From the NCBI RefSeq assembly GCF_902497855.1, contig NZ_CABVHU010000013.1:149667-213666 (forward strand): 64,000 nt of DNA. The letters are read 5' to 3'. Below the pieces are notes generated by a model that worked only from the letters and a program-made list of their open reading frames with translations, made no database searches and was not told the origin of the DNA. Below are positions 1 to 9,097 of the stretch, piece by piece. The stretch is from Pseudomonas fluorescens (GTDB lineage: Bacteria > Pseudomonadota > Gammaproteobacteria > Pseudomonadales > Pseudomonadaceae). A program made the translations under genes and the position numbers. Each line of letters begins with the position of its first letter. Positions within the stretch are counted from its first letter, which is position 1.

Positions 1-1995
1 GCTGGCGCTCTGCTGCTGGCCGCCACCGAACGGACGGCTGACGCTGTTGGACAGGCGCACTTCCTGGATCAGACCTTTCGGTACTTCCCGTACGAAACGC
101 GACACTTTGTTGTAGGTCTCGCTGCCGTACAGGCGGCGGGTTTCGGCATAGGTCATCACCAGGTTCTGCATCGCCCGGGTGATGCCGACATAGGCCAGGC
201 GGCGCTCTTCCTCGAGACGGCCGGGTTCTTCCAGGCTCATCTTGTGCGGGAACAGACCTTCTTCCATGCCCACCAGGAACACGTAAGGAAATTCCAGGCC
301 TTTGGCGCTGTGCAGGGTCATCAGTTGAATGCTGTCTTCGTGCTCGTCGGCCTGAGTATCCCCGGCCTCCAGCGACGCATGACCGAGGAACGCCGCCAGT
401 GGCGACAGGTCTTCGTCTTCTTCCGCGTTTTCGAAGTTGCGCGCGGCGCTGACCAGTTCCTCAAGGTTTTCTACCCGAGCCTGGCCTTTCTCGCCTTTTT
501 CCGCTTCGTGGTAAGCGATCAGCCCCGACTGCTCGATGACGGTCTGGGTCATCAGGTGCAGGGGCATCTCCATGCATTTGGCCGCGAGGTTCTCGATCAG
601 CTCGATAAAAGCCCCGAGAGCGCCGGCAGCGCGCCCGGTCAGGCCTTTATTGGCGACCAGCAGTCGCATGGCTTCCCACATCGACACGTCGCTGTGACGG
701 GCATGGTCGCGGATGGCTTCGACGGTTTTCTCGCCGATGCCACGGGCCGGAACGTTGATCACCCGCTCCAGCGCCGCATCGTTGCCACGGCCTTCCAGCA
801 GGCGCAGGTAAGCCATGGCGTTCTTGATTTCAGCCCGTTCGAAGAAGCGCTGGCCGCCATAGATGCGATAGGGAATGCGCTCGCGCAACAAGGCTTCTTC
901 CAAAACGCGCGATTGGGCGTTGGAGCGGTACAGAATTGCGATATCGCTGCGCGCCAGGCCGGTTTTCAGCGCACTTTCGATGGTTTCCACCACATAACGC
1001 GCTTCATCATGCTCGTTGAACGCGGCATACAGATTGATCGCTTCGCCTTCGCCGCCGTCGGTCCACAATTCCTTGCCCATGCGCCCTGTGTTATTGGCGA
1101 TCAGCGCGTTGGCAGCCTTGAGGATCCCGGCGGTAGAGCGGTAGTTCTGCTCAAGACGAATGGTCTCGGCATCCGGAAAATCGTCCGAATACTGATAAAT
1201 GTTCTCGATTTTCGCGCCGCGCCAGCCGTAGATGGACTGATCGTCGTCGCCGACCACCATCAGGCTGTCGCCGCCCTTGGCCAGCAGACGCAACCAGGCG
1301 TACTGCACGGCGTTGGTGTCCTGGAACTCGTCCACCAGAATGTGTCGGAAGCGCTTTTGATAATGCGCGAGCAAGCCCGGGTGATCGCGCCACAGGTCGA
1401 GGGCGCGCAGCAACAGTTCGGAAAAGTCGATGACGCCAGCGCGCAGGCACGCGGCCTCATAGGCTTCATAAATGCTGCGCATGGTGGCCAGGAACAAGTC
1501 GCCGCTGGCCTGAATGTGTTGCGGGCGCAGACCTTCGTCTTTCTGCCCGTTGATGAACCACTGGGCCTGGCGGGCCGGCCAGCGTTGCTCGTCCAGGCCC
1601 AGCTCGCGGATCACCCGCTTGACCAGCCGCTGCTGGTCGTCGCTGTCGAGTATCTGGAAAGTCTGGCTCAGGCCGGCTTCCTGCCAATGCGCCCGCAGCA
1701 AGCGGTGCGCCAGGCCGTGGAAGGTGCCGACCCACATGCCGGCCGGGTTGATACCCATCAGCTGCTCGATGCGATGGCGCATCTCGGCAGCGGCCTTGTT
1801 GGTGAAGGTTACCGACAGGATCGAGTGGGGCGAGGCGTTTTCGACCTGGATCAACCAGGCGATACGGTGCACCAGCACTCGGGTTTTACCGGAACCAGCA
1901 CCGGCCAGGACCAACTGACGACCCACGCGGGCAGCTACGGCCTGGCGTTGGGCATCGTTGAGGGAGTTCAGCAGAAGGGAGAGATCATCGCGCAT
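1..1995 (-). CDS. uvrD: DNA helicase II UvrD (3' end beyond window)
   Basis: This is a superfamily 1A 3'-5' DNA helicase used in nucleotide-excision and mismatch repair. Reading the minus strand from the ATG at 1995 gives about 665 residues that run off the left edge, so roughly the last 60 residues of a typical UvrD (about 720) are missing. Visible motifs are the Q-motif region LNDAQRQAV, Walker A GAGSGKT (residues 32-38), DEFQDTN (motif II), GDDDQSIYGWRGA (motif III), LEQNYRS (motif IV), LMTLHSAKGLEFPYVFL (motif V) and RLAYVGITRA (motif VI). The next gene is divergent and starts about 260 bp away. The order uvrD / GGDEF-EAL gene / rccR / pyruvate carboxylase matches other pseudomonads. The family call is certain; Rep is excluded mainly by the UvrD-like motifs and context. 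Confidence 0.95.
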   Translation of the reverse strand, partial: MRDDLSLLLNSLNDAQRQAVAARVGRQLVLAGAGSGKTRVLVHRIAWLIQVENASPHSILSVTFTNKAAAEMRHRIEQLMGINPAGMWVGTFHGLAHRLLRAHWQEAGLSQTFQILDSDDQQRLVKRVIRELGLDEQRWPARQAQWFINGQKDEGLRPQHIQASGDLFLATMRSIYEAYEAACLRAGVIDFSELLLRALDLWRDHPGLLAHYQKRFRHILVDEFQDTNAVQYAWLRLLAKGGDSLMVVGDDDQSIYGWRGAKIENIYQYSDDFPDAETIRLEQNYRSTAGILKAANALIANNTGRMGKELWTDGGEGEAINLYAAFNEHDEARYVVETIESALKTGLARSDIAILYRSNAQSRVLEEALLRERIPYRIYGGQRFFERAEIKNAMAYLRLLEGRGNDAALERVINVPARGIGEKTVEAIRDHARHSDVSMWEAMRLLVANKGLTGRAAGALGAFIELIENLAAKCMEMPLHLMTQTVIEQSGLIAYHEAEKGEKGQARVENLEELVSAARNFENAEEDEDLSPLAAFLGHASLEAGDTQADEHEDSIQLMTLHSAKGLEFPYVFLVGMEEGLFPHKMSLEEPGRLEEERRLAYVGITRAMQNLVMTYAETRRLYGSETYNKVSRFVREVPKGLIQEVRLSNSVSRPFGGGQQQSAS

Positions 1996-2254
1996 GGGGG
2001 GCATTCTAGGGGGCGGCGCCACACCGGGCAAACCCCGCTTTGCTTCAGGCGATGAAAGTCATGCCCGGGACGACCGGTCGGTCAGCGGCTGCAAGCGTTG
2101 GCGGGACTCGCCCGGGCGCTTTTACCGCGGGAAAAGCAGCGGATATTTTTACCTGTTTTATGATCCGGGGCAGTGTGGTCCGGGCAGTTGCTTGTGTATG
2201 CTCCATCCACGTTTCGGGCTCATGCTCATCATTATAAGAACAAGAATTTTACCT

Positions 2255-5128
2255 ATGACCCTCAGCTCCGACCTGTCGGGCCCCGCGGTGGAGCCTCGGG
2301 TTATCCGCAAACAGTACGCCATGGAAATGGCGGTCGAGCGCACGCGCCTGCTGTATCAAGGCTCATTACTGCCCACGCTGTTCATGTTGATCAATGGCCT
2401 GGTCTGCGCCTGGTTGCTCTGGAGTCCGCAGCGCTACTTCCTGGTCAGCGTCTGGCTGGTGTGGTTGTTGTCGTTGGTGGCGTTGCGGGTGATTCAGGTC
2501 GCGGCCTTCGATTCAGCGATACCCAACCGCCAGGCCCACCCGATCTGGCGCCGCATGTTTTTGCTGGGTTCGGCCCTGACCGGCCTGACCCTGGCCGGTG
2601 CCGGCATTGCGCTGGTCCCCGCCGACAACTTCATACAGCAAGCCTGGGTGTTCGGCCTGATCGGCGCTGCTGCGCTCTCGGCCAGCGTTGCCTACGCGGT
2701 CAGCCTGCCCGCCTTCCTGTCCTTTACCTTGCCTTGCCTGTTGCCGGCCATCGGCTATCTGTTCTGGGGCGGCGACGAGCAGGGACAGGGGTGGGGCTGG
2801 TTCGGCCTGATTCTGCTGGGCGCATTGAGCGTGGTCGCCTGGCAGGTCAACCGGCTGATCGATAGCGGACTGTTGCGGCGCTTCCAGAATCAGGCACTGA
2901 TCGAGCACTTGCAGCAGGCTCGAAGCGGCAGCGACCGGCTCAATCACCAGCTCGCAAAGGAAATCGACCAGCGCCGTCGAGCCGAAGAGGAACTGCGTGC
3001 GATTCAGACCGGGCTGGAAAGCCGCGTCGCCCAGCGCAGCCTGGAGCTGGACGCCGCCAACCAGGCCTTGAGCAAGAGTGAAGCGCGACTGGCGCTGGCG
3101 TTGAAGGCCAGTGAGCTGGGTTTGTGGGACTGGAACCTGCATACCGATGAAGTCCACCACACCCAGCTCCAGGAGCTGTTCGGCCTGGAGCCGGAGTTTG
3201 TCACGGCGATGCTGCGCCACCTCAAGCCGCGCCTTCATCCCGATGACTTGCCGTCGCTCAAGCGCGCGCTGGTCGAGCATTTGAAAGGCCGCAGCGAGGA
3301 TTATCAGGTTGAGTACCGTGTGCGCCATGTCGATGGCCATTGGGTGTGGATCGAGGACCGTGGTCGAGCGGTCGAGCGCAGTGCCAACGGCCGGGTAATC
3401 CGCATGGTCGGCACCCGCCGCGACATCAGCGTCAGCAAAAGCCTGGAAGTGCAGCGGCAATTGGCCGCGACCGTGTTCGAGGCGGCCAGCGAAGGCATCG
3501 TGATTTTCGACCCGAACTACGCGCTGATCGCCGTCAATCAGGCGTTCAGTCGAGTCACCGGCTATGCCATCGAGGACATGCTCGGGCGCAACGTGGTCGA
3601 CTTGCCTTGCAGTCGTGATGCCCGCCGGCATTATGCGACGATCCATCAGGCGCTGGAGCAACACGGTACCTGGCAAGGCGAGCTGGTGGAAACCCGCAAG
3701 AACGGCGAGCTGTATCCGCAATGGCTGCAACTGAATGCTGTACGCGATGCTCGGGGAAATGTAAGTCATATCGTGGGCTTCTTCGCCGATCTGTCGGCGC
3801 GCCGCGAATCCGAAGAGCGCATGCGCTTCCTGACTCATCACGACGAGCTCACAGGCCTGGCGAACCGTTCGTTGTTCCATGAGCGGCTGAGCGAGGCTCA
3901 GCAACGGGTGCGTCAGGGCGGCTACCGCAGTCTGGCGTTGCTGCACATCAACCTGGATCGTTTCAAACTGCTCAACGACAGCCTGGGTCATGAAATCGCC
4001 GATCAGCTATTGCAGAAGATGGCCCGGCGCCTGGTCAACGCGCTGCCGGAGGCGGACACCATCGCGCGTTTGTCCGGCGATGAGTTCGCCGTGTTGTTCA
4101 ATGCCTACGGCAACCTGTCGAGCCTGGCGCGAGTGGCGACGCGCTTGTCGGCCAAGTTGCGTTTGCCGCTGACCGTCGAGGGGCACGAATTGGTGGTGAG
4201 CGCTTCAATGGGCATCAGTATGTTGCCGGACAATGCCAGGGAAATTTCCGCGCTGGTCAGTCAGGCGAACATCGCCATGCAGCATGCCAAGCACTTGGGC
4301 GGCAATAATTTCCAGTTCTACACCGACAGTCTGCAAGCCAGCACGCTGGAGCGCTTGCAGCTGGAAAATCAGCTGCGCAAGGCCATCGAAGAACGGCAAT
4401 TGAAGGTGTTCTACCAACCCAAGCTGTGCCTCGCCACGGGCCGGTTGAACGCTGCCGAGGCGCTGGTGCGCTGGGATCATCCGACCATGGGTAGCGTGCC
4501 GCCGGGGGATTTCATTGGCCTGGCCGAGGAAACGGGCCTGATTGGCCCTATTGGCGAATTCGTGTTGCGACAGGCCTGCTGGCAAGCCTGCGAGTGGCAA
4601 CGTCAGGGGCTTGCGCCGATTCGAGTGTCGGTCAACCTGTCGGTGCATCAACTGCGTCATGGCAAATTGGTCAGTCTGGTGCGTCAGGTGCTGGAAGAAA
4701 CCGGCCTGGCGCCGCACAACCTGGAACTGGAGCTCACCGAAAGTCATTTGCTGGACAGTGTCGAGCACATCATCGCCACTTTCCGGCAGCTGCGAAATCT
4801 TGGGGTAAAACTGGCGATTGACGATTTTGGTACCGGTTATTCGTCCCTGAGCTACCTCAAACGCATCCCGGTGGATTACGTGAAGATCGATCAAGCGTTT
4901 ATCCGCGGTCTGGGGGAGGGCACAGTGGATGCGGCGATTACCCGGGCAATCATCGCCATGGCTCATGGATTGTCACTAAAAGTAGTGGCCGAAGGGGTGG
5001 AGCGGCCGGAGCAGCTAGAGTTCTTGAAGGCCGAGCGCTGCGATGAAGTGCAGGGCTATCTGGTCAGTCGGCCCGTCGAGGCCGATGCCTTGTTGCAACT
5101 GCTGCGTGCGGACGCGAAACACTTGTAA
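2255..5128 (+). CDS. Membrane PAS-PAS-GGDEF-EAL protein, probable c-di-GMP phosphodiesterase
   Basis: The 957-residue product has about six hydrophobic segments in residues 25-200 (for example FMLINGLVCAWLLW), then a coiled coil (about 215-275), two PAS domains (first around ALKASELGLWDWN, second around IFDPNYALIAVNQAFSRVTG), a GGDEF domain and an EAL domain. The cyclase active site reads SGDEF (residues 607-611) instead of GGDEF and is probably weak or inactive. The EAL site is intact (EAL at 735-737, later DDFGTGYSSLSYLKRIPVD), so net c-di-GMP hydrolysis is the likelier activity, with GGDEF as a possible GTP-sensing regulator. The frame is open upstream to 1958, but ATG 2255 is preferred because the upstream part has no family-like sequence. 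An alternative start is ATG 2222. Monocistronic between divergent uvrD and rccR. Confidence 0.88.
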   Translation: MTLSSDLSGPAVEPRVIRKQYAMEMAVERTRLLYQGSLLPTLFMLINGLVCAWLLWSPQRYFLVSVWLVWLLSLVALRVIQVAAFDSAIPNRQAHPIWRRMFLLGSALTGLTLAGAGIALVPADNFIQQAWVFGLIGAAALSASVAYAVSLPAFLSFTLPCLLPAIGYLFWGGDEQGQGWGWFGLILLGALSVVAWQVNRLIDSGLLRRFQNQALIEHLQQARSGSDRLNHQLAKEIDQRRRAEEELRAIQTGLESRVAQRSLELDAANQALSKSEARLALALKASELGLWDWNLHTDEVHHTQLQELFGLEPEFVTAMLRHLKPRLHPDDLPSLKRALVEHLKGRSEDYQVEYRVRHVDGHWVWIEDRGRAVERSANGRVIRMVGTRRDISVSKSLEVQRQLAATVFEAASEGIVIFDPNYALIAVNQAFSRVTGYAIEDMLGRNVVDLPCSRDARRHYATIHQALEQHGTWQGELVETRKNGELYPQWLQLNAVRDARGNVSHIVGFFADLSARRESEERMRFLTHHDELTGLANRSLFHERLSEAQQRVRQGGYRSLALLHINLDRFKLLNDSLGHEIADQLLQKMARRLVNALPEADTIARLSGDEFAVLFNAYGNLSSLARVATRLSAKLRLPLTVEGHELVVSASMGISMLPDNAREISALVSQANIAMQHAKHLGGNNFQFYTDSLQASTLERLQLENQLRKAIEERQLKVFYQPKLCLATGRLNAAEALVRWDHPTMGSVPPGDFIGLAEETGLIGPIGEFVLRQACWQACEWQRQGLAPIRVSVNLSVHQLRHGKLVSLVRQVLEETGLAPHNLELELTESHLLDSVEHIIATFRQLRNLGVKLAIDDFGTGYSSLSYLKRIPVDYVKIDQAFIRGLGEGTVDAAITRAIIAMAHGLSLKVVAEGVERPEQLEFLKAERCDEVQGYLVSRPVEADALLQLLRADAKHL

Positions 5129-5199
5129 GGGCTACATGGAGCGCACAGGGCGTGAAATGGGGACATCGAGTTACGCATTGAGCAGGCAAAAGGCCGATT

Positions 5200-5218
5200 C
5201 TTGTAGTATAACTACAAG
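5200..5218. promoter_or_regulatory. RccR/HexR-type operator palindrome
   Basis: A perfect 19-bp palindrome, CTTGTAGT-ATA-ACTACAAG, lies about 45 bp before the TTG start of the RpiR-family regulator. HexR-family proteins of pseudomonads recognise TGTAGT/ACTACA half-sites, so this is most simply the autoregulatory site of the downstream gene. The half-site match is seen directly; use by RccR is inferred. Confidence 0.7.
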
Positions 5219-5263
5219 CTTGCTACATCCCCGGCATCTGCCGATAACAAAGAGTCGACCCTT

Positions 5264-6130
5264 TTGAATCTGCTGCAACATATTGCCCAGTCACGCCACC
5301 TGTTACGCAAGTCGGAGCTCAAGGTCGCCGACCACGTCCTGCTTGACCCGGCGGCGGTGATGCACAGTTCCATGGCCGACCTGGCCCACAGCGTGGGTAT
5401 CAGCGAGCCGACGATCGTGCGGTTCTGCCGCGCCATCGGGTGCTCCGGGTTCCAGGATCTGAAACTGAAGCTGGCGCAGAGCCTTGCGGCGGGTGCGAGC
5501 TTCGGGCAATTCGCGATCCATGAAGACGATTCGGTTGCTGACTACAGCCTGAAGATCTTCGACACCACCCTGCACACCCTGATGGAGGTTCGCGAGCGGC
5601 TTGACCCGGTGGAGTTGCAGCGGGCCGTGACGTTCATGTCTCAGGCCCAGCGGGTGGAGTTCTACGGCTTTGGGGCATCGGGTGCGGTGGCGGCGGATGC
5701 CCAGCACAAGTTTTTCCGCCTGCTGCTGACCGCTGCGGCGTATTCCGACCCGCACATGCAGGCGATGTCGGCAGTCACCCTGAAGCCCACCGACGTGGCG
5801 ATCTGCATTTCCCAGTCCGGGCGCTCCAAGGACCTGTTGATCACTGCCAACCTGGTGCGCGAAAGCGGCGCCTCGCTGATCACCCTGTGCCCGAGCCAGA
5901 CACCCTTGGCTGAGCTGTCGACGGTCAATCTGGCGATCGATGTGCACGAAGACACTGAAATCTATACACCGCTGACGTCGCGTATTGCCCACCTGGTGGT
6001 GATCGACGTATTGGCGATGGGTGTGGCCATGGCGCGTGGGCCGAGCCTGGTCAACCATCTCAAGAGCGTCAAGCGCAGCCTGCGCAGCCTGCGGTTGTCG
6101 CCCAAGTCGGTGAAAGCCCTCGACGATTGA
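5264..6130 (+). CDS. rccR: RpiR-family regulator of central carbon metabolism, RccR-type
   Basis: The 288-residue product has an N-terminal HTH_6 domain (residues about 1-75, with MADLAHSVGISEPTIVRFCRAIGC as the recognition region) and a C-terminal SIS sugar-phosphate-binding domain (about 120-260, with YGFGASGAVAADAQHKFFRL and ISQSGRSKDLL). It is a HexR paralogue. Its place beside pycR/pycA/pycB is that of RccR, the KDPG-responsive regulator of glyoxylate-shunt and pyruvate genes in Pseudomonas. The start is TTG 5264, preceded by AAAGAG about 10 bp upstream; no ATG gives a full HTH domain. A perfect operator-like palindrome at 5200-5218 suggests autoregulation. Confidence 0.85.
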   Translation: MNLLQHIAQSRHLLRKSELKVADHVLLDPAAVMHSSMADLAHSVGISEPTIVRFCRAIGCSGFQDLKLKLAQSLAAGASFGQFAIHEDDSVADYSLKIFDTTLHTLMEVRERLDPVELQRAVTFMSQAQRVEFYGFGASGAVAADAQHKFFRLLLTAAAYSDPHMQAMSAVTLKPTDVAICISQSGRSKDLLITANLVRESGASLITLCPSQTPLAELSTVNLAIDVHEDTEIYTPLTSRIAHLVVIDVLAMGVAMARGPSLVNHLKSVKRSLRSLRLSPKSVKALDD

Positions 6131-6167
6131 TGCTGGTCTGAAACCGCTGAAGGTCGTTCCGACCTTA

Positions 6168-6260
6168 TTCGCGAGCAGGCTCGCTCCCACAATTGATTTC
6201 CGGTGATGCTCAAAGAGGTGCGCCACGGAACCTGTGGGAGCGGGCTTGCCCGCGAAGGCG
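6168..6260. repeat. REP element pair downstream of rccR
   Basis: Two REP-like palindromes occur, at about 6168-6191 (TTCGCGAGCAGGCTCGCTCC) and 6231-6260 (GTGGGAGCGGGCTTGCCCGC). They are in opposite orientation with about 40 bp between them, the usual inverted-pair arrangement in fluorescent pseudomonads. They may act as a transcript-end stabiliser. Confidence 0.75.
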
Positions 6261-6363
6261 TCCCCAAAAGCGACAACTTTCATCTGCCTGTAACCGACTC
6301 GCCGCCAAACCGTCATCCCCCAAGCCCATCCTGTAACTCCCGTCATCGCCTTGGGAGACTCGA

Positions 6364-6576
6364 AATGGCCCAGCCCTACGAAGAACGCAACAGCGCCGTC
6401 AGAACCCGTCGCCAGCAAGAAGACCAGCGCCGCATGGAATTTCGCCGCGCCATCGAAGATCGCTGCGAACGCCGCCAACTGCTGGCCGAGATCGGCGACT
6501 TTCCCCACGAACTGGAGCTCAACTTCTGGCAGGCAGCTCCCGCAGCTTCCCGTCGAAACGCTCAACCAGGGCGCTG
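6364..6576 (+). CDS. Small charged hypothetical protein (70 aa)
   Basis: ATG 6364 is preceded by GGGAGA at a good distance. The product is highly charged (MAQPYEERNSAVRTRRQQED..., rich in R and E) with no membrane segment, and resembles small Pseudomonas proteins of unknown role built around an RRQxEDQRRxEFRRAIE-type helix. Its last 58 bp overlap tail-to-tail with the 3' end of pycR. I do not recognise a function. The ribosome site and charged composition favour a real gene, but the overlap leaves some doubt. Confidence 0.55.
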
Positions 6577-7481
6577 ATCTGCAGCCGCTCGCTACGTATA
6601 AACGCAAGGAATGCGTGCGCCACCGGCGACAGCCGTTTGGCCTTGGCCTGTACCAGGCACCAGCTGCGATACAGCGGCAGCTCTTCGACCGGCAATTCGA
6701 TCAGGCCGCCGGTCGCCAACTCAAGGTTCAGGGCGTGGCGCGTCAACAGCGCTACGCCCAGACCCGCCAATACACATTCGCGTTGTGCTTCGGCGGACGA
6801 GACTTCCTGGGTCTGGTTGAAGTGCACACGTTTCTCCTTGAAATACTCTTCGCAGGCCAGCCGCGTCCCGGAGCCATTCTCGCGCAGCAATAGTGTGTAA
6901 GGCTCGAGATCCTGCAAGCGTAAAGGGCCCATGTGACAAAGCGGATGATCCGGTGGCGCCACGGCGACGATCGGGTTGTTGAGGAACGGCAGGAATTCCA
7001 GTCCCATATCCTGCGGGACCATGGACATGATCACCAGGTCATCGCGATTATCGGAAAGACGTCGAATCACCTGCCCACGGTTGACCACTGTCAGTTGCAG
7101 GTTCACCTCGGGATGCTGGTGTTTGAACGCAGCAAACAGATGAGGCACGAAATACTTGGCGCTGGATTCCACCGCCAGTTTCAGCTGGCCCTGCAGCGAA
7201 CCCTGCATGTCCGAGAGTTGCATATCGAGGTTTTCCAGGCGGCCGAAAATGTCCCGGCTGGCGCGCTGAAGCGCTTCAGCGGCTTCGGTCATGTAGAGTT
7301 TTTTGCCGACGTAATCAAACAAAGGTTGACCGATCAGCTCCTCGAGTTGACGAATCTGCAGGCTGACGGCAGGTTGCGTGAGCGACATTTCCTCGGCTGC
7401 GCGGCTATAGGACCTCAAATCACAGACTTCGTTGAAAATCTGTAATTGACGCAATGTCAAACGCATCAATGACTTACGCAT
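6519..7481 (-). CDS. pycR: LysR-type regulator PycR
   Basis: The 320-residue LysR-family protein has an N-terminal winged HTH (residues about 6-65, RQLQIFNEVCDLRSYSRAAEEMSLTQPAVSLQI split across the helix-turn-helix) and a C-terminal substrate-binding domain of CbbR-like character. It is divergent from pycA, and in Pseudomonas PycR controls the pyruvate carboxylase genes. The start at 7481 is the first ATG; MRLTLRQLQIF (ATG at 7466) is an alternative. A perfect inverted repeat at 7518-7533 in the shared promoter region is a probable binding site. The 3' end overlaps the convergent 70-aa gene. Confidence 0.85.
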   Translation of the reverse strand: MRKSLMRLTLRQLQIFNEVCDLRSYSRAAEEMSLTQPAVSLQIRQLEELIGQPLFDYVGKKLYMTEAAEALQRASRDIFGRLENLDMQLSDMQGSLQGQLKLAVESSAKYFVPHLFAAFKHQHPEVNLQLTVVNRGQVIRRLSDNRDDLVIMSMVPQDMGLEFLPFLNNPIVAVAPPDHPLCHMGPLRLQDLEPYTLLLRENGSGTRLACEEYFKEKRVHFNQTQEVSSAEAQRECVLAGLGVALLTRHALNLELATGGLIELPVEELPLYRSWCLVQAKAKRLSPVAHAFLAFIRSERLQISALVERFDGKLRELPARS

Positions 7482-7517
7482 AATTTAAGGTCTCTGTCGG
7501 AGGCTGGTACGCCAACT

Positions 7518-7533
7518 ATAAGTCTTTACTTAT
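7518..7533. promoter_or_regulatory. Inverted repeat in pycR-pycA intergenic region (candidate PycR box)
   Basis: ATAAGT-CTTT-ACTTAT is a perfect 16-bp palindrome with a T-N11-A character typical of LysR-family sites. It lies 37 bp from the pycR start and about 140 bp before pycA. Binding by PycR is inferred from position. Confidence 0.55.
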
Positions 7534-7670
7534 GCATGACCCAATAATTAATCATTTTTGTTTATCCCTTGTGGGGGCTAGTGTGGGGCTGCGACTAAAT
7601 TGAAACATTTGGTCACGCGTCGACCTGGTCTAGCAGGTCGTGGGTACCACCGGCTCAAGGGAACCTCCAA

Positions 7671-9086
<1,416 letters not shown>

Positions 9087-9097
9087 GGAATATTCCA

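Noticed and set aside
244..2055. Long plus-strand open frame opposite uvrD
   Set aside because: It is the antisense shadow of the uvrD coding sequence; only the minus-strand product has helicase motifs.
2513..3991. 492-codon minus-strand frame inside the GGDEF/EAL gene
   Set aside because: Shadow frame rich in Q and H, without domains; the plus strand gives a clear multidomain protein.
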